64,000 nucleotides of DNA, taken from NCBI GenBank assembly GCA_003290165.1, contig QNQO01000835.1, positions 248,001-312,000 on the forward strand. The letters are read 5' to 3'. This document shows, piece after piece, positions 1 through 10,209 of this stretch (position 1 is its first letter; each line of letters starts with the position of its first letter). The notes under the pieces were generated by a model. It was given only the letters and a program-made list of their open reading frames with translations, was not told where the DNA came from and made no database searches. The position numbers were made by a program, and so were the translations under genes. This stretch comes from Berberis thunbergii. Taxonomy: Eukaryota > Streptophyta > Magnoliopsida > Ranunculales > Berberidaceae.

Positions 1-629
1 CCATTTACTGGGGCAGTAGCTAATGAGACATCAAACAGTCAGTCAATCACAGTCATACACATGGCATGGGCTAACCTTAGCACATAAACAGCTTCAGTGC
101 AGTCCAAGTGGACCCATGCGCAGACTACTGTTCAGCCTGTAAGTTAAGTGTTCAGGTACAAGAGGCATGGATCTTAAGGCCTGGCCTAAGACATTAAGGC
201 CCAAATAATGAATCTCGGAGTTGTCATAGGCCCGAATAATGAATCTCGGAGTTTTCATAGGCCCGAAATCCACTTGCACGAAATCATCTCTTAGCCCAGT
301 CAAACATTGAACCATAAACAGAGCCAAGTGCCAAAGAGACTCAGTCATACACAAGTAAGATCTTATGCAAGATCTCCTCTCTCCATCATGCCCTCGATCA
401 TAGGGACAGTTGGGGAGGTAACACTCGCTATAAGAAACGGTGAAATGTGGAAGACAAGTACGTATTCACACTGCAATTTACATATAGTCTTCACTCTTCC
501 GTCCATCGATATTTAACTTAACCACTCGAGTCCCTTCGGCCACCACAATGGTAGTCCCTAGCTTAACCGTTGCTCATTTTTGCATGTTTGATATCGTTGG
601 GATCAATGAGCAAAGATCGAAACACATTA
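1..629. other. Intergenic, no gene seen; short tandem duplication at 197-258
   Basis: I see no protein-coding exon or RNA gene here. The one clear structure is a 31-bp unit repeated in tandem (197-227 and 228-258), each starting AGGCCC and containing AATGAATCTCGGAG. The right part may belong to the 3' LTR of the neighbouring Copia relic, but I could not align it with the other LTR copy. Confidence 0.5.
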
Positions 630-809
630 GTATCTACACATAAATAACATTCATGCTCAATTTAGTAACACACATAAAGACCCCTAGTCTTGTTTCTTAA
701 TTATCACAACTAATCGGGTCTAATTAAACATCACTCATCTATAGTTTGATAGTATACAACGTATATTTATATAAACTATGTAGGTCCACCTTAAGGGAAT
801 TTTCTAACA
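630..809 (-). repeat. Copia-type LTR fragment, left (3') copy
   Basis: This stretch matches 4100-4313 over most of its length. The shared parts include GTATCTACACATAAATAAC, the run around ACAACTAATYRGGTCTAAT, and ACTATGTAGGTCCACCTTAA. Read on the minus strand it starts TGTTAGAAAATTC. Just upstream of that is CAAGTGAGAAAT (810-821), which resembles the polypurine tract before many Copia 3' LTRs. Only the U3-like part can be aligned between the two copies. Confidence 0.6.
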
Positions 810-839
810 ATTTCTCACTTGAACCATATAGATCATCCA

Positions 840-1620
840 AAAATTATACATGACCGACTTTCTTGCAAAAGAAGCATGTGGCGACCTTATTATGTTTATG
901 TTGCACATTTGCTTTTAAAGTCCCTTCAGATGCAATTCCCTTAACTTTGATAATAACATTTCTTTTTCATTTTCTTGATATGTGAATTGCCACTAAAAAT
1001 GTTGTCATGTGAGCACTTTCTATCTTTACTCGTTTCAGTCATTTTTCTTCTTGTACACATTGGGCAATGAGCTCATTAAGAGTCCATTTCTCCCATTGAG
1101 TATTATATATAATTGATCTTAAAGGGACGAAAATGTGTAGGAAGAAAAATAAAAATGAGGTGCACAAGAAGATTATCAGAAAATTTCAACTTTAGTGTCC
1201 TCATTTTGGAAACAAGATTAGATATTTCCATTATGTACTCCCTTATATTTCTTTTGTGAATATATTGCAAGGTAACAAGTTCGCTTTGAAGAGTACTTGC
1301 CTCCACCTTTTCTGATGCAACAAATCAATCTGCAACCTAGCGTAGGGAAGCTTTAGCATTTTCTTCATTATGCATTGCACTACAAAAAGTTCCAGAAATA
1401 GAGTGTTTCACAATCATAAGACTAATGCAATTAGAGCGCTTTCATTTTTCATAAGAAGCCTTATCTTCAGCTGAACTAGAATCACTAGGCTTAGTTTCAT
1501 CAACACAAAACACATAATCCAAATCCATACACCCAAGAATGATCACTATATGTTCTATCTATTTTTCAAATTTTGAACCATCAAGTACTGGAATGTTGTG
1601 TCAATTGGCAGATATAGAAG
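840..1620 (-). pseudogene. Decayed Copia gag gene
   Basis: Read on the minus strand, this has the order of a Copia gag (UBN2-type): a PVLDGS..F start and ILGCMDLDYV near 1530-1600, then SELVTLQYIHKRNIREYIMEI around 1200-1290, LLVHLIFIFLP near 1140-1180, a W.LNELIAQCVQEE-like stretch at 1030-1100, and a zinc-knuckle remnant near 860. Stops and frame changes interrupt it, so it is not translatable as one protein. No protease, integrase or reverse transcriptase follows before the 3' LTR-like sequence, which means pol has been deleted or was never present. The family call is firm; the clade is not determined. Confidence 0.75.
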
Positions 1621-2312
1621 AAACATTCACTAAAATAACATAAAAGAACAAATTCACATCAATATATGTACACCCAATCAAATGTAATGCAATGACTTGA
1701 TAAAAATAAAAAATAATCATCATCATGCAAACTTGGTTTAATTGAGGAGCAAACAATTAGACTAAGGGTAAAAGGTACAAATAATTATATTTTTAGTAAT
1801 GGGCCCTTATGAGAAACCAAACACATCATTACAATTCAAGACTACAAGTATACTAACGTGTAAGTGATTCTCTAAAGACAACTTAGATTAATTAATATAT
1901 AAAAAAAATTGGGTTTGGCCAAATAATAACCTTCCTTTGAACTGGTTATTGAACGCATAAGTAAATTCCAAAAATATTTTACTTAAATTGAGTACCTTAG
2001 ACAGTACATGAATTGGCCAAAACAACAACCTTCTTTTGGGTCGATTGTTATTTGCATGGGTCATGAAGTAACCTAATACAAGTCACTAAAATACTAAACT
2101 TAAATAAATTTTCATGAAAGATGTCACTTAAGCAGCTTATCACAAAAATTTACCTAAATTTAAAATTTGGATTGCTAATTAATATATTCTTGAGGTGCTC
2201 CCAAATAATTTATTTTGTAACTTTAAATGAATTTATTCATAATCTACGAGTGAAAAGGGTCAAAAAAATGCAAGTGGGTCCAAACCAATGAACTGAATTA
2301 ATTGAGTCCAGC

Positions 2313-3012
2313 TAGGGGTGGGCATCATATCCCAATTTCGTCATGGCCCCATCCCATCACGTTTCAATTTTTTTTGTTCCTTTTGGGAGTAATCAAACCC
2401 ATCATGTTCCTGTCTCATCCCGATCTAGAGTGAGATGATATTTTCAATTCCGCCCATCTCGTTCTCTCCCGAACTTATTTATTTAATATTTATTATTATT
2501 AAAATTAAACTACTCTTCTAAATGAAAGTTTAGGATGTGTTTAAATCAAAATATCTATTGTTTGAAAAGTTACTTGCTTGATTTGGTACTTTTGTTTAGA
2601 TAGAAACTTTAATTTGAATATTTTAAGTCAAATAAAACTCATGAAATTTTTTATTTTTTCACATTTTAGATTGGTTATATGACAACTATTTTTGTATCAT
2701 ATAGAAGATGTTTAACATAAAATATATATATATATATATATATAGTTCATTAGACCATAAATTTTATATGACATTTAATATTGTTATGATGAAAGTTATA
2801 TTTATATAAATTAACCATTATTTATGTGGGAGCAATGTGAGATGAAATTTTTTGTTAGTCTTCATTGGAGGACTATTTAGTACATGTTCATCCCGTCCCG
2901 TCCCGTCTCAAACTCATTTGAGATGGGACGAGGTCTGGATGAGGTCTATCCCATATCGATCTCGAATGAATAAGATGTGATAGAGATGAGATCCGTCCCG
3001 TACCCACCCTTA
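2313..3012. mobile_element. Non-autonomous hAT-type element (TAGGGGTGGGCA family), 700 bp
   Basis: It begins TAGGGGTGGGCATC and ends in the near inverse TACCCACCCTTA. The subterminal regions are rich in CCCGTCCC and CCCATCCC motifs in opposite orientations. The flanks are AGTCCAGC (2305-2312) and AGTCTAGC (3013-3020), an 8-bp target-site duplication with one mismatch, as expected for hAT transposition. There is no transposase reading frame; the interior is AT-rich with an (AT)n run near 2720-2745. A related copy lies at 10707-11160. Confidence 0.8.
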
Positions 3013-3649
3013 AGTCTAGCCCAATAGGCTCGACTAACCAAATAGGCCTAACGAGCCCAATTAACCAAACATGCCTAATTAACTAACCCGACCCATAAAT
3101 GCTGCCCAAAGGTCACATGCTCCATCGATTAGAAAATAAAACTTGAACCAGAGAGTATCGACTGAAGAAGAAAAACTAGAATTGAGTGACTAATTGAAGC
3201 CACGTTTGTGCAACTTGTTCCGATCGATTGAAACCGTCCCTACTGAAGGTCGATCGAGTTGAACCCTAATACTAACATAGAATAGGAACAGATTGAATGC
3301 GCGCACTCTTTGCAAATCGGGGTTGCGAGCGATTTGACCTCCCTCTATCTCGTTCAATCTTCAAAGCAAGGGAGCAATACGATCCACTGGAGACAACAAG
3401 CGACAAGATGTCTTGGTGCAGCTGTCTGTTCTAGTCAAACGAAGACAAGGGATTGCAGACCGACAATCGAAGGGGTTGTATCAGAGATGATATGGTGAAT
3501 GGAATTGTCGATAGACCCTGACGATCCGCCAGAAGGTAAGCCCCTTTTTTTATTAACTGTAAAGTCATAATTCTAGATTTTCGACGACGTTCGACTACCA
3601 CCGACCATTCGAATAGCCTAATGGGGTCGATTAACACCGGTTAGACCAC

Positions 3650-4313
3650 AATGAATTCACTTGGAGAATCGGATCCTGTGAAATAGATTTTTAGGGTTTG
3701 GATAAAATTAACGTCGGAAAAATAAATTATGCTATAAGATGAATTAATTAATCAATCAATAGTAAAATCATAAACCTTATGTTTTATTCAATGGTTCTAA
3801 TAATGAGACTCTAACCACTTATTGGAATATTATTAGATCCGCAACAAAATCTCATATCAGTAACCAATGAAGAACAACCCAAATTAATGCGTATTTGAAT
3901 GATGGAGAGTATCATCGTAAACAATATGTAGAGGAAAAGTCTTCTACCTCCAAAACATTTCTTCTATTTCTTTCAAACCGGATGAGAAAGTAAGAATTAG
4001 AGAATAAAGTTTCGAGTGAGGACCTCAACCGTATATATAGAGTTCTAATTTGAATATTAGCTCATCATTAATAATATACTTATAGTAGCGCTGAAATTGG
4101 TATCTACACATAAATAACCTCCATACTCAATTTAGTAACACATGTCAAGACCTACAACATGTAATTAAAAACATGTTTATGACCCTGATATTGTTTCTTA
4201 ATAATCACAACTAATTAGGTCTAATCAAACACTACTGATCACCTATAGTTTGACAGTCTACAATATATAATAATATGAACTATGTAGGTCCACCTTAAGA
4301 GAATTTTTCAACA
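3650..4313 (-). repeat. Copia-type LTR, right (5') copy
   Basis: The segment 4100-4313 matches 630-809. On the minus strand it starts TGTTGAAAAATTC at 4313, and a TATA-like CTATATATACGG lies about 270 bp further on (near 4031-4043), as in a U3 region. The inner end near 3650 is a guess because I found no clear primer-binding site. The segment 3100-3640 would then be the element's leader. The outer end abuts coding sequence of the gene that follows, so the element seems to have landed in an exon. Confidence 0.5.
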
Positions 4314-4778
4314 CCGGGTTCCACCAGCAATTTATATTTGTGGATAATGATGCTTACAAAGATTTTTTCTTCAAAACGTTATTACATGGAGAATGTCACA
4401 GTCGTAATGGTAAGCTCTCTATCTAATTACTATTGTTCGTTGTTACATAGTATACGAGTTATTATTCAAATGGTTAGCATCCCCATTAACATTAAAAGCT
4501 TGAAATATTTAAAAAACCAAGAGCTATAAAAATTTAAAAAAAAAAAAATATAGGCAGGTCTTTTGACGAATGGGTCAAAATAACTATATGAACCATTATT
4601 TTTTGCAGCCAATTATATCAAGCGTTTTTCCAGTGATAGTGATTTGAAGAATGACTTAGCCGGAGGTCAGGAAGGAGAGAGCTCAATAGGAGTATTTGGG
4701 ACTCTAGTAGCTCTGAATGTTGCCAATGTTGTCATTCAATTCATCAAAATACTTCCAGGAGCCGTATCTACATTTTAA
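4314..4778 (+). pseudogene. Last two exons of an unidentified membrane protein, cut at its 5' side by an LTR
   Basis: A partial exon at 4314-4409 ends AAT G with donor GTAAGC. A last exon at 4609-4778 follows the acceptor TTTTTTGCAG and stops with TAA. The two join in one open frame: an aromatic-rich part (QFIFVDNDAYKDFFFKTLLH), a polar part (FSSDSDLKNDLAGG), then a hydrophobic segment of about 22 residues (VFGTLVALNVANVVIQFIKI) ending PGAVSTF. This resembles the C-terminus of a membrane protein with one final membrane-spanning helix. I do not recognise the family. The 5' side stops at the LTR end, so upstream exons are lost or lie beyond it. Because the frame survives and both splice sites are good, I think these are real exons, not chance. 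Confidence 0.5.
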
Positions 4779-5638
4779 TTTAACACATACTGTCTCTTTT
4801 TAGGCATTGTGGTCAATAATTATCCATTGTATCGTAGACAGTTGAAGGTTTGAGCCTCATTAATGGTAGTCCCAGTTCAGGACCCGTGAGGGTAAACTAT
4901 GGAGTGGAGGAAAGCTAAGAACAATATTATTTTCATTCTTAGCTAACTCAAATGCTAAAGTGTTTAATTTCTAGCCCAGTTTATGCTGAGGAGGAAACAA
5001 CCAACCTATATCATTGATGCTAATCAATCAACTAATCTACAAAGCGCGTAGCTTTAGTAGGCATAATCAAGGATAACTAGCAGGCAAAATGCCCCAATAT
5101 GGTGACACGGGTGGATAATAGTCGTCAATATTGAAAAGATAGCTACACTTTGCATTGATCTGGTTGAAATTGGTTGTTCCATGCTGTGACTTTCTAGTGG
5201 AACAAGAACCAGTGACAACTGCTTTGCTCTCTACTCTTATACATCAGTGTACCCTGTAGAGCCTTGTTTTGTTGGTGCTTGTCGGGCTCCAAGATTGGCC
5301 ATCAGTTTCATAACCTGTATAGTACAATAAGCTCAACACATGTCGAAATTAGAAAACTAGGAACAAAAATGATCCTCCATTATCAAATTTAACCTATCTG
5401 TATATCTTTGATCCTTTGTGCATGAGTGACTAAAATATGCATAATGCAAAAGTGATGAAATAATGAAAAGGATAATTTATGTATGCGTTCTTTGCTATTG
5501 TACAACCAACGTATATGGTGTGGTCACGTATACTACTCTACTACCACATGAATATTGTCTTATTAATTCACATCATTGATTGTGCATGAAGATAGCATAA
5601 CATATTCTTTAAGTACTGCATTGGGTTTTGTCAGGCAA

Positions 5639-5827
5639 TTTTATTATTATTATTTTTTTTTTTTGAAAGGCAAGCCGGTGTTTGATAGGATCTGTAACCT
5701 ATCCCCCGAGGTGCCGCCTATAGGCCAACATCACCCCGAAAGAAATTATGCTGCCGGAGGGTCTCGAAGCAAGGACCTGGGGATAAATCCCACAAGGCCT
5801 TAACCACTCGACCATAACTCCTTTGGC
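5639..5827 (-). mobile_element. tRNA-derived SINE with 11-bp target-site duplication
   Basis: Read on the minus strand, the 189-bp element starts near GCCAAAGGAGTTATGG. It carries an A-box (TGGTCGAGTGG) and a B-box (GCTTCGAGACC) at the spacing of an RNA polymerase III internal promoter, followed by a non-tRNA body and an A-rich tail that appears on the plus strand as T14 preceded by (TTA)n (5641-5664). The flanks are identical 11-mers TTGTCAGGCAA at 5628-5638 and 5828-5838. It sits in intron 2 of the disrupted homeobox gene. The SINE family is not identified. Confidence 0.88.
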
Positions 5828-6098
5828 TTGTCAGGCAACTTGGTACTCGTTAAATACTGAACGACATTTATATGGGCAGTTATTTATTTTATTTTATTTT
5901 GTTAAATATGGGCAATTTACTTGGCATAGATTTTCAAATTTTACATTCGAGAACAGCGCATATATTACGCTATTTGCAGAGCATGTTGCCTCATGAATGT
6001 ATTAGCATGAAATATTTGTATCACTTAATACCTAGATAATGATGATGTATATGACAGGCTTAAGTTATTTATGCAACTGAGAGCCATTTTACCACCTT

Positions 6099-6159
6099 GG
6101 GTCCATAGCTCAGTGGTAGAGCAATTGACTGCAGATCAATAGGTCACCGGTTGGGTCCT
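6099..6159 (+). pseudogene. tRNA-Cys(GCA) pseudogene lacking the T arm
   Basis: GGGTCCATAGCTCAGTGGTA opens a normal acceptor and D arm. The anticodon arm is ATTGA-CTGCAGA-TCAAT with anticodon GCA, and the variable loop follows. Then CACCGGTT runs straight into GGGTCCT, the 3' acceptor strand with the U discriminator base of tRNA-Cys. About 11 bases that would form the T-loop and T-stem, and so the B-box of the internal promoter, are missing. The junction looks like a deletion between two CCGGTT-like repeats that flank the T loop in intact plant tRNA-Cys genes (from memory). Without a B-box or T arm it should be neither transcribed efficiently nor stable. A T-rich stretch follows. Confidence 0.85.
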
Positions 6160-6185
6160 AAAATTGTTATTTTTAAATTTTTTTT

Positions 6186-6850
6186 AATTACGCAACATGT
6201 TTGATTTAGTGAAAATACATTTCATGCATTCAACTATTTTTAATGTTCTTATATAATGTAACATGTTTGATTTAGTGAAGTTTAATTACGCAAACATGTT
6301 TGATTTAGTGAAAATACATTTCATTCATTCAACTATTTTTAATGTTCTTATATAATGTAACATGTTTGATTTAGTGAAGAAATTATACTTTTTCGTGCAT
6401 TCAAACTATTTGAATTTATGAATAAGTGTTTGAAGAAATTTTGCTTAGTTTTCCATACATTCAACTCTGAGAGAAGTGGCGGACCTAGAATTTTAATTAA
6501 GGAAGGGCAAAATGGTAAGACATTGTTGGTTTATAATTTGTTATTTTAAAATATATTTTTTTTAAATTTTTCGTGCATTCAAACAATTTGATTTTATGAA
6601 TAAGTGTTTGAAGAAATTTTGCTTAGTTTTCCATACATTCAATGGTGGAAGTTCTTTTCCATACATTCAACTCTGAGAGTAGTGGCAGACTCAGGATTTT
6701 AATCAATAAGAGGCAAAATGGTAAGGCATTGTTGGTTTATAATTTGTTATTTTTATTTATTTTTAATTACGCAAATATGTTTGATTTAGTGAAAATGCTT
6801 TTCATGCATTCAACCAACAATGTTATCGAAAATTTAGCAAAGGCAAACGA
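6186..6850. repeat. Imperfect tandem repeats next to the tRNA-Cys pseudogene
   Basis: A 98-bp unit starting AATTACGCAA and containing ATGTTTGATTTAGTGAA occurs at 6186-6283 and 6284-6380, with a third partial copy near 6763-6820. A second unit (TGAATAAGTGTTTGAAG, CCATACATTCAACTCTGAGAG, AGTGGCGGACC/AGTGGCAGACT, GTTGGTTTATAATTTGTTAT) occurs at about 6395-6546 and 6573-6752. The motif AGTGGCGGACCTA near 6475 recurs inverted as TAGGTCCGCCACT at about 7274-7287, so these may be the ends of one DNA transposon, but I see no matching target-site duplication. Confidence 0.6.
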
Positions 6851-7352
6851 GCCTAATATCTAGAATGTATGATTAAAATTATAAAAGAATTAAGATGAGT
6901 ATGTAAGTTTAATATAGAAAAATATGAAATGTGCAAACACAACAAAATCCTAACTACAAGTTTGTGGAAAAGATAGCGGGGAGTTAAATAATGATATGTA
7001 TTTTCATTGAGTTTTATAATTTGTTAACTTTGATTTAACAAGAACAAAAATAAAAATTCCCCATAAATATGTTAAAAATTTTCTTACATGCTGAGAAAAT
7101 CAAACTTGGGTAAGTTTTACTTACCAACCACTATACCAAACGGTTGATGTTTTTATTGAATAAAGTTTTAGGTATCCTGGTTGTATGTTTATATTAAAAA
7201 AAATTCTAAAACTGTTAGTTACATGCTATTTTTTCTAGAAATTCGCAGGGGAGCTGCCCCTTTTGGTCCTCTGTAGGTCCGCCACTGACTGCCAGTGTTC
7301 TTTTCCATACATTCAAACTGAATGAATAAGTGTTTGAAGAAACAGAAATTCT

Positions 7353-7473
7353 AATTGTCGAGGAAACCAGCGAGGGAGGGAGGACCCTCCATCTCCCTCG
7401 TGATGCGTGCAGGGATGGGAAACACGTATCGCGAGGGGGATGGAGGGTCTCCTCCCTGGTTTCCTCGCCAATT
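7353..7473. mobile_element. Foldback MITE, GC-rich hairpin family, 121 bp
   Basis: The two arms are near-perfect reverse complements: AATTGTCGAGGAAACCAG plus a GAGGGAGGG stretch on the left, and CTGGTTTCCTCGCCAATT on the right, with about 30 bp of loop between. A larger relative with the same outer arms lies at 45056-45245. It has no coding capacity. It is in intron 2 of the disrupted homeobox gene. Confidence 0.75.
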
Positions 7474-7867
7474 AGCCTTTCTCTTGATAAAATTATTAAA
7501 TGAGACAAGTATTTATCTTCGCCCAGTTAGCCTCTCTCTTGAAGAAATTATTAAATGAGCCAAGTATTTATCTGTTTGATGAAATTCTTCATGAGAAAAA
7601 GAGTTGAAATATTTACGATAATAATGGGGTTATCTACGGGCTAACCTCATCTTGGAGCTTGAGATGCTCTTTCGACACCGCATCAAATTCTTTCTTTAGT
7701 GCATCATACAGACGTTCAATCTGCTTAACCCTCCACCTTGCTCTACGATTTTGGAACCAAACCGCAACTTGTCTAGGCTGCAGCCGAATAAGCTCCGTAT
7801 ACAACCTCATCTTTCTCTCTGGCTCCAGCTTTATTTCCTCCTCAAAACTACTCTCCAGTGAATCTAT

Positions 7868-9930
7868 GATGCGGATTTAACTAACCTAAATAAATAGGTT
7901 AATTCAGCCCACTTGTAATAACCGCAAGTGCACGGTGCCTAATTGGTAGACAACGACAAGTACGGGTCGATCTCACAATGAAGGTGGATTAAATTGAATT
8001 TTAAAAATTAATAAACTAATTTAAATGGAAAATGGGGTTACAGTGTTTTTAAAACTAAACTAAAATAAATTAAAAATAAGAAAAATAAAAATAAAATAAA
8101 AGATAGATGAGATGGGTTTTGTGGGCTTGGACTCACCAATGAGTTAGTAAAATTATTTAAATCTAATTACTGAATTTAAAAACAAGAAGCTTTAGGGATG
8201 AGAATCCCTTGCTTACACCGAATATGTGATCGTTAAAATCCAATTAAAATTATATCATGTTTCTATCAAACATTAACAAATTATTTCAAGCAAATACGCT
8301 CTTACTAAGTATTAAGTGTCTTTTTAGGGCACACTTAATCAAAGTTTAAGCTTAATATTTTTAGCACATGCTTTGAATATTGATAAAGGGTAATTCTAAC
8401 TACCAAACATATCAAGATTAATTTCTCGAAAATGAAGGGTGAAAGCAATTTATCGAAAATTTAGAAATAAATTGTAATTAACAATTAATCACACAATTCA
8501 GTAAAATAAATCAAAATAACTTATACAACCCATTTAGTTTGTCACAAACTCGATGTGGTGGTACTCAGCAGATCAGCAGGTGGTCCGAACACGAATCCTT
8601 AGACAAATGGTCTCAAAACGCTCTGTGGTGGTACAGAGCGAAATCAGGGGTGTGAATAGCCAAATAACAGAATTTGACCAGTTCCCACCTCTGCTACAGT
8701 ACGCTACAGTACTCGATCCGCCTTCTTCTCCAGCGCGACAGCGCCGCTCGTGGTGCTACTCCGCCTTCCTCCGTGCTCCTCGCGAGGGTCCTCGTCCGCC
8801 AAATGATTCTAAAACCTGAAAAAGAGAAAGAAGGTGAGGAAACAATCGAGAGAGAGATGCGAAAAAAACAGAGAGAAATCGGGAAGGGACTCCCCTGTTT
8901 TGGCTATCGCGGTGGTCGTGCGCCGCGGACGAGCCGCTCTGTGATGGTTGTCCGGTGGCGGAGAGATGGTAAGAGGCCTGGACGAAGATAGGACAGAAAG
9001 GAGAGGAGGACGGCCTGCCTGGCTCTGTCGCGAGGCGGAACAGAGTCGCTGTGATGGCGGCTCTGTTTCGCGGTGGTTGTGGTGGCTGGACGGTGGCGAA
9101 GAGAGGGAGGCAGAGAAGAAGAGAGGGCGGTGATGGCGGAACTCGATGGTGTGGACGGTCTGTCTGGGTCGCGAGGTGGAAATTTGATGTGAAACAGGGT
9201 TGTCACGCCCCTGTTTCACGGTGGTGATGGTGGCGGCTCTGTTTCGTGACGGTGGTCAGTGGTTGTTAGGTGGTGGCGGAAGGACAGATGTTGGTTGATG
9301 GATGATGGACAGGGACAGTGATGGTGAAGATTTGACGTGAAATAGGGTTGTCACGCCCCTATTTCCTGGTGGTTGCGGTTGTGCTGTCTGGAGGTGGAGG
9401 TGGTAGTGGTGCTCGGGTGATGGTGGTGGCGAGGTGGTGATTGCTGATTGAGTGAGAGATGGATAGGTGGTGATGGTGAGAGGAAGAGGTTTTGATATTT
9501 TTCTAATTCTTTTTCTTCCCTTCTCCTCCTCCCTCTTTTCTTACCCTATTATCTTCTATTTATAGAAAATTATCAAGATGAATAGGGATGAAATGAGGGA
9601 ATGATTCATCAATGTATAATTTGGAGAAGATTCTTTGGGTAGGATTGGGCTTGGCATTGGGTTTGGGTTTAGGTTATGGATTAGGTTTTGGGTTTAGGTT
9701 TCGGGTTTAGGTTATGAATTAGGTTTCGGGTTTAGGTTTGTGACTGCTTTATACCACCGTTGGAATCGACTAATTGTCGTTCCTTAACTTGTCGCCTTAA
9801 TATGATTTCATCGTTTAGGCTCAAATTCCTACAAAGACATGAAAACGAAATAATTACTATAAAATATAATAATCGACACACTAACATGTATAAATTAAGG
9901 GATATACTATGTAATAATTATGTGAATATC
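7868..9930. mobile_element. 2.06-kb insertion inside the homeodomain exon, class uncertain
   Basis: The insert is bounded by the 7-mer AATCTAT (7861-7867 and 9931-9937). Removing the insert and one copy restores an open homeodomain exon. With one mismatch the duplication could be 9 bp (TNAATCTAT), which would fit a Mutator-like element, but I see no convincing terminal inverted repeats. Near the left end is ACCGCAAGTGCACGGTGCC, and a little further ACAAGTACGGGTCGAT, motifs I have seen at the ends of unclassified plant repeats. The central 8550-9480 part is GC-rich, with an imperfect duplication of about 150 bp (starts near 9180 and 9327). No transposase is visible. Confidence 0.75.
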
Positions 9931-10209
9931 AATCTATCTGCTCATCTGTCAGCCTTCTCTTCCTCCCTGCAGGGCCGCTGCTTGGGTACTTGTTGATGCT
10001 ACTACTACTACTTGCTTCCACCACCCCATGATGATTGTTCTTCACCTCCGCCTCTACAAACACACAATTCAATGCATACAAGCTTTGTGAAAAATGCCAA
10101 AGAAATTTTTAGTGAGGTTTGTTAGTTTTTGTTTACCTGGAAATGGGTTGAAGTCATTGCTGTAAATGGAGGTAGAAGGGAAGGAAGTTAAGTTGCCATT
10201 CCAAGCCAT

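Larger units (their letters stand above)
5067..10209 (-). pseudogene. LMI1: HD-Zip class I homeobox gene (LMI1/ATHB51-like), disrupted
   Basis: Read on the minus strand, three exons can be followed. Exon 1 (10209-10137) begins MAWNGNLTSF. Exon 2 (10053-9931, then 7860-7646 after an insertion) encodes RKRRLTDEQID, then [18 protein letters not shown], the recognition helix [10 protein letters not shown], and the start of the leucine zipper; its donor is GAG|GTTAGC. Exon 3 (5314-5067) encodes VMKLMANLGARQ and ends YWGILPASYP, the C-terminal box typical of LMI1/ATHB51 proteins. In the family these are nuclear transcription factors for meristem identity and leaf shape. Two lesions argue against function: 2,063 bp inserted in the homeodomain exon between copies of AATCTAT, and an exon 3 of 248 bp, where the first part reads into stops after GYTDV (near 5240) and the rest continues in another frame. 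The homeodomain also has one extra residue (ELIRLQ where relatives have ELGLQ). Confidence 0.92.

Noticed and set aside
6475..7289. A complete transposon between AGTGGCGGACCTA and its inverse
   Set aside because: The ends match, but the 8-bp flanks do not, and repeats around them could create the pairing by chance; kept only as a note in the repeat entry.
8674..9219. Several overlapping open frames on both strands in the GC-rich insert
   Set aside because: They are due to high GC and repeats; no family-like sequence and no splice context.
9655..9745. GGGTTTAGGTT-type repeats, possible interstitial telomere sequence
   Set aside because: The period is 12-13 bp or irregular, not the 7-bp TTTAGGG unit of plants, and few units are exact.
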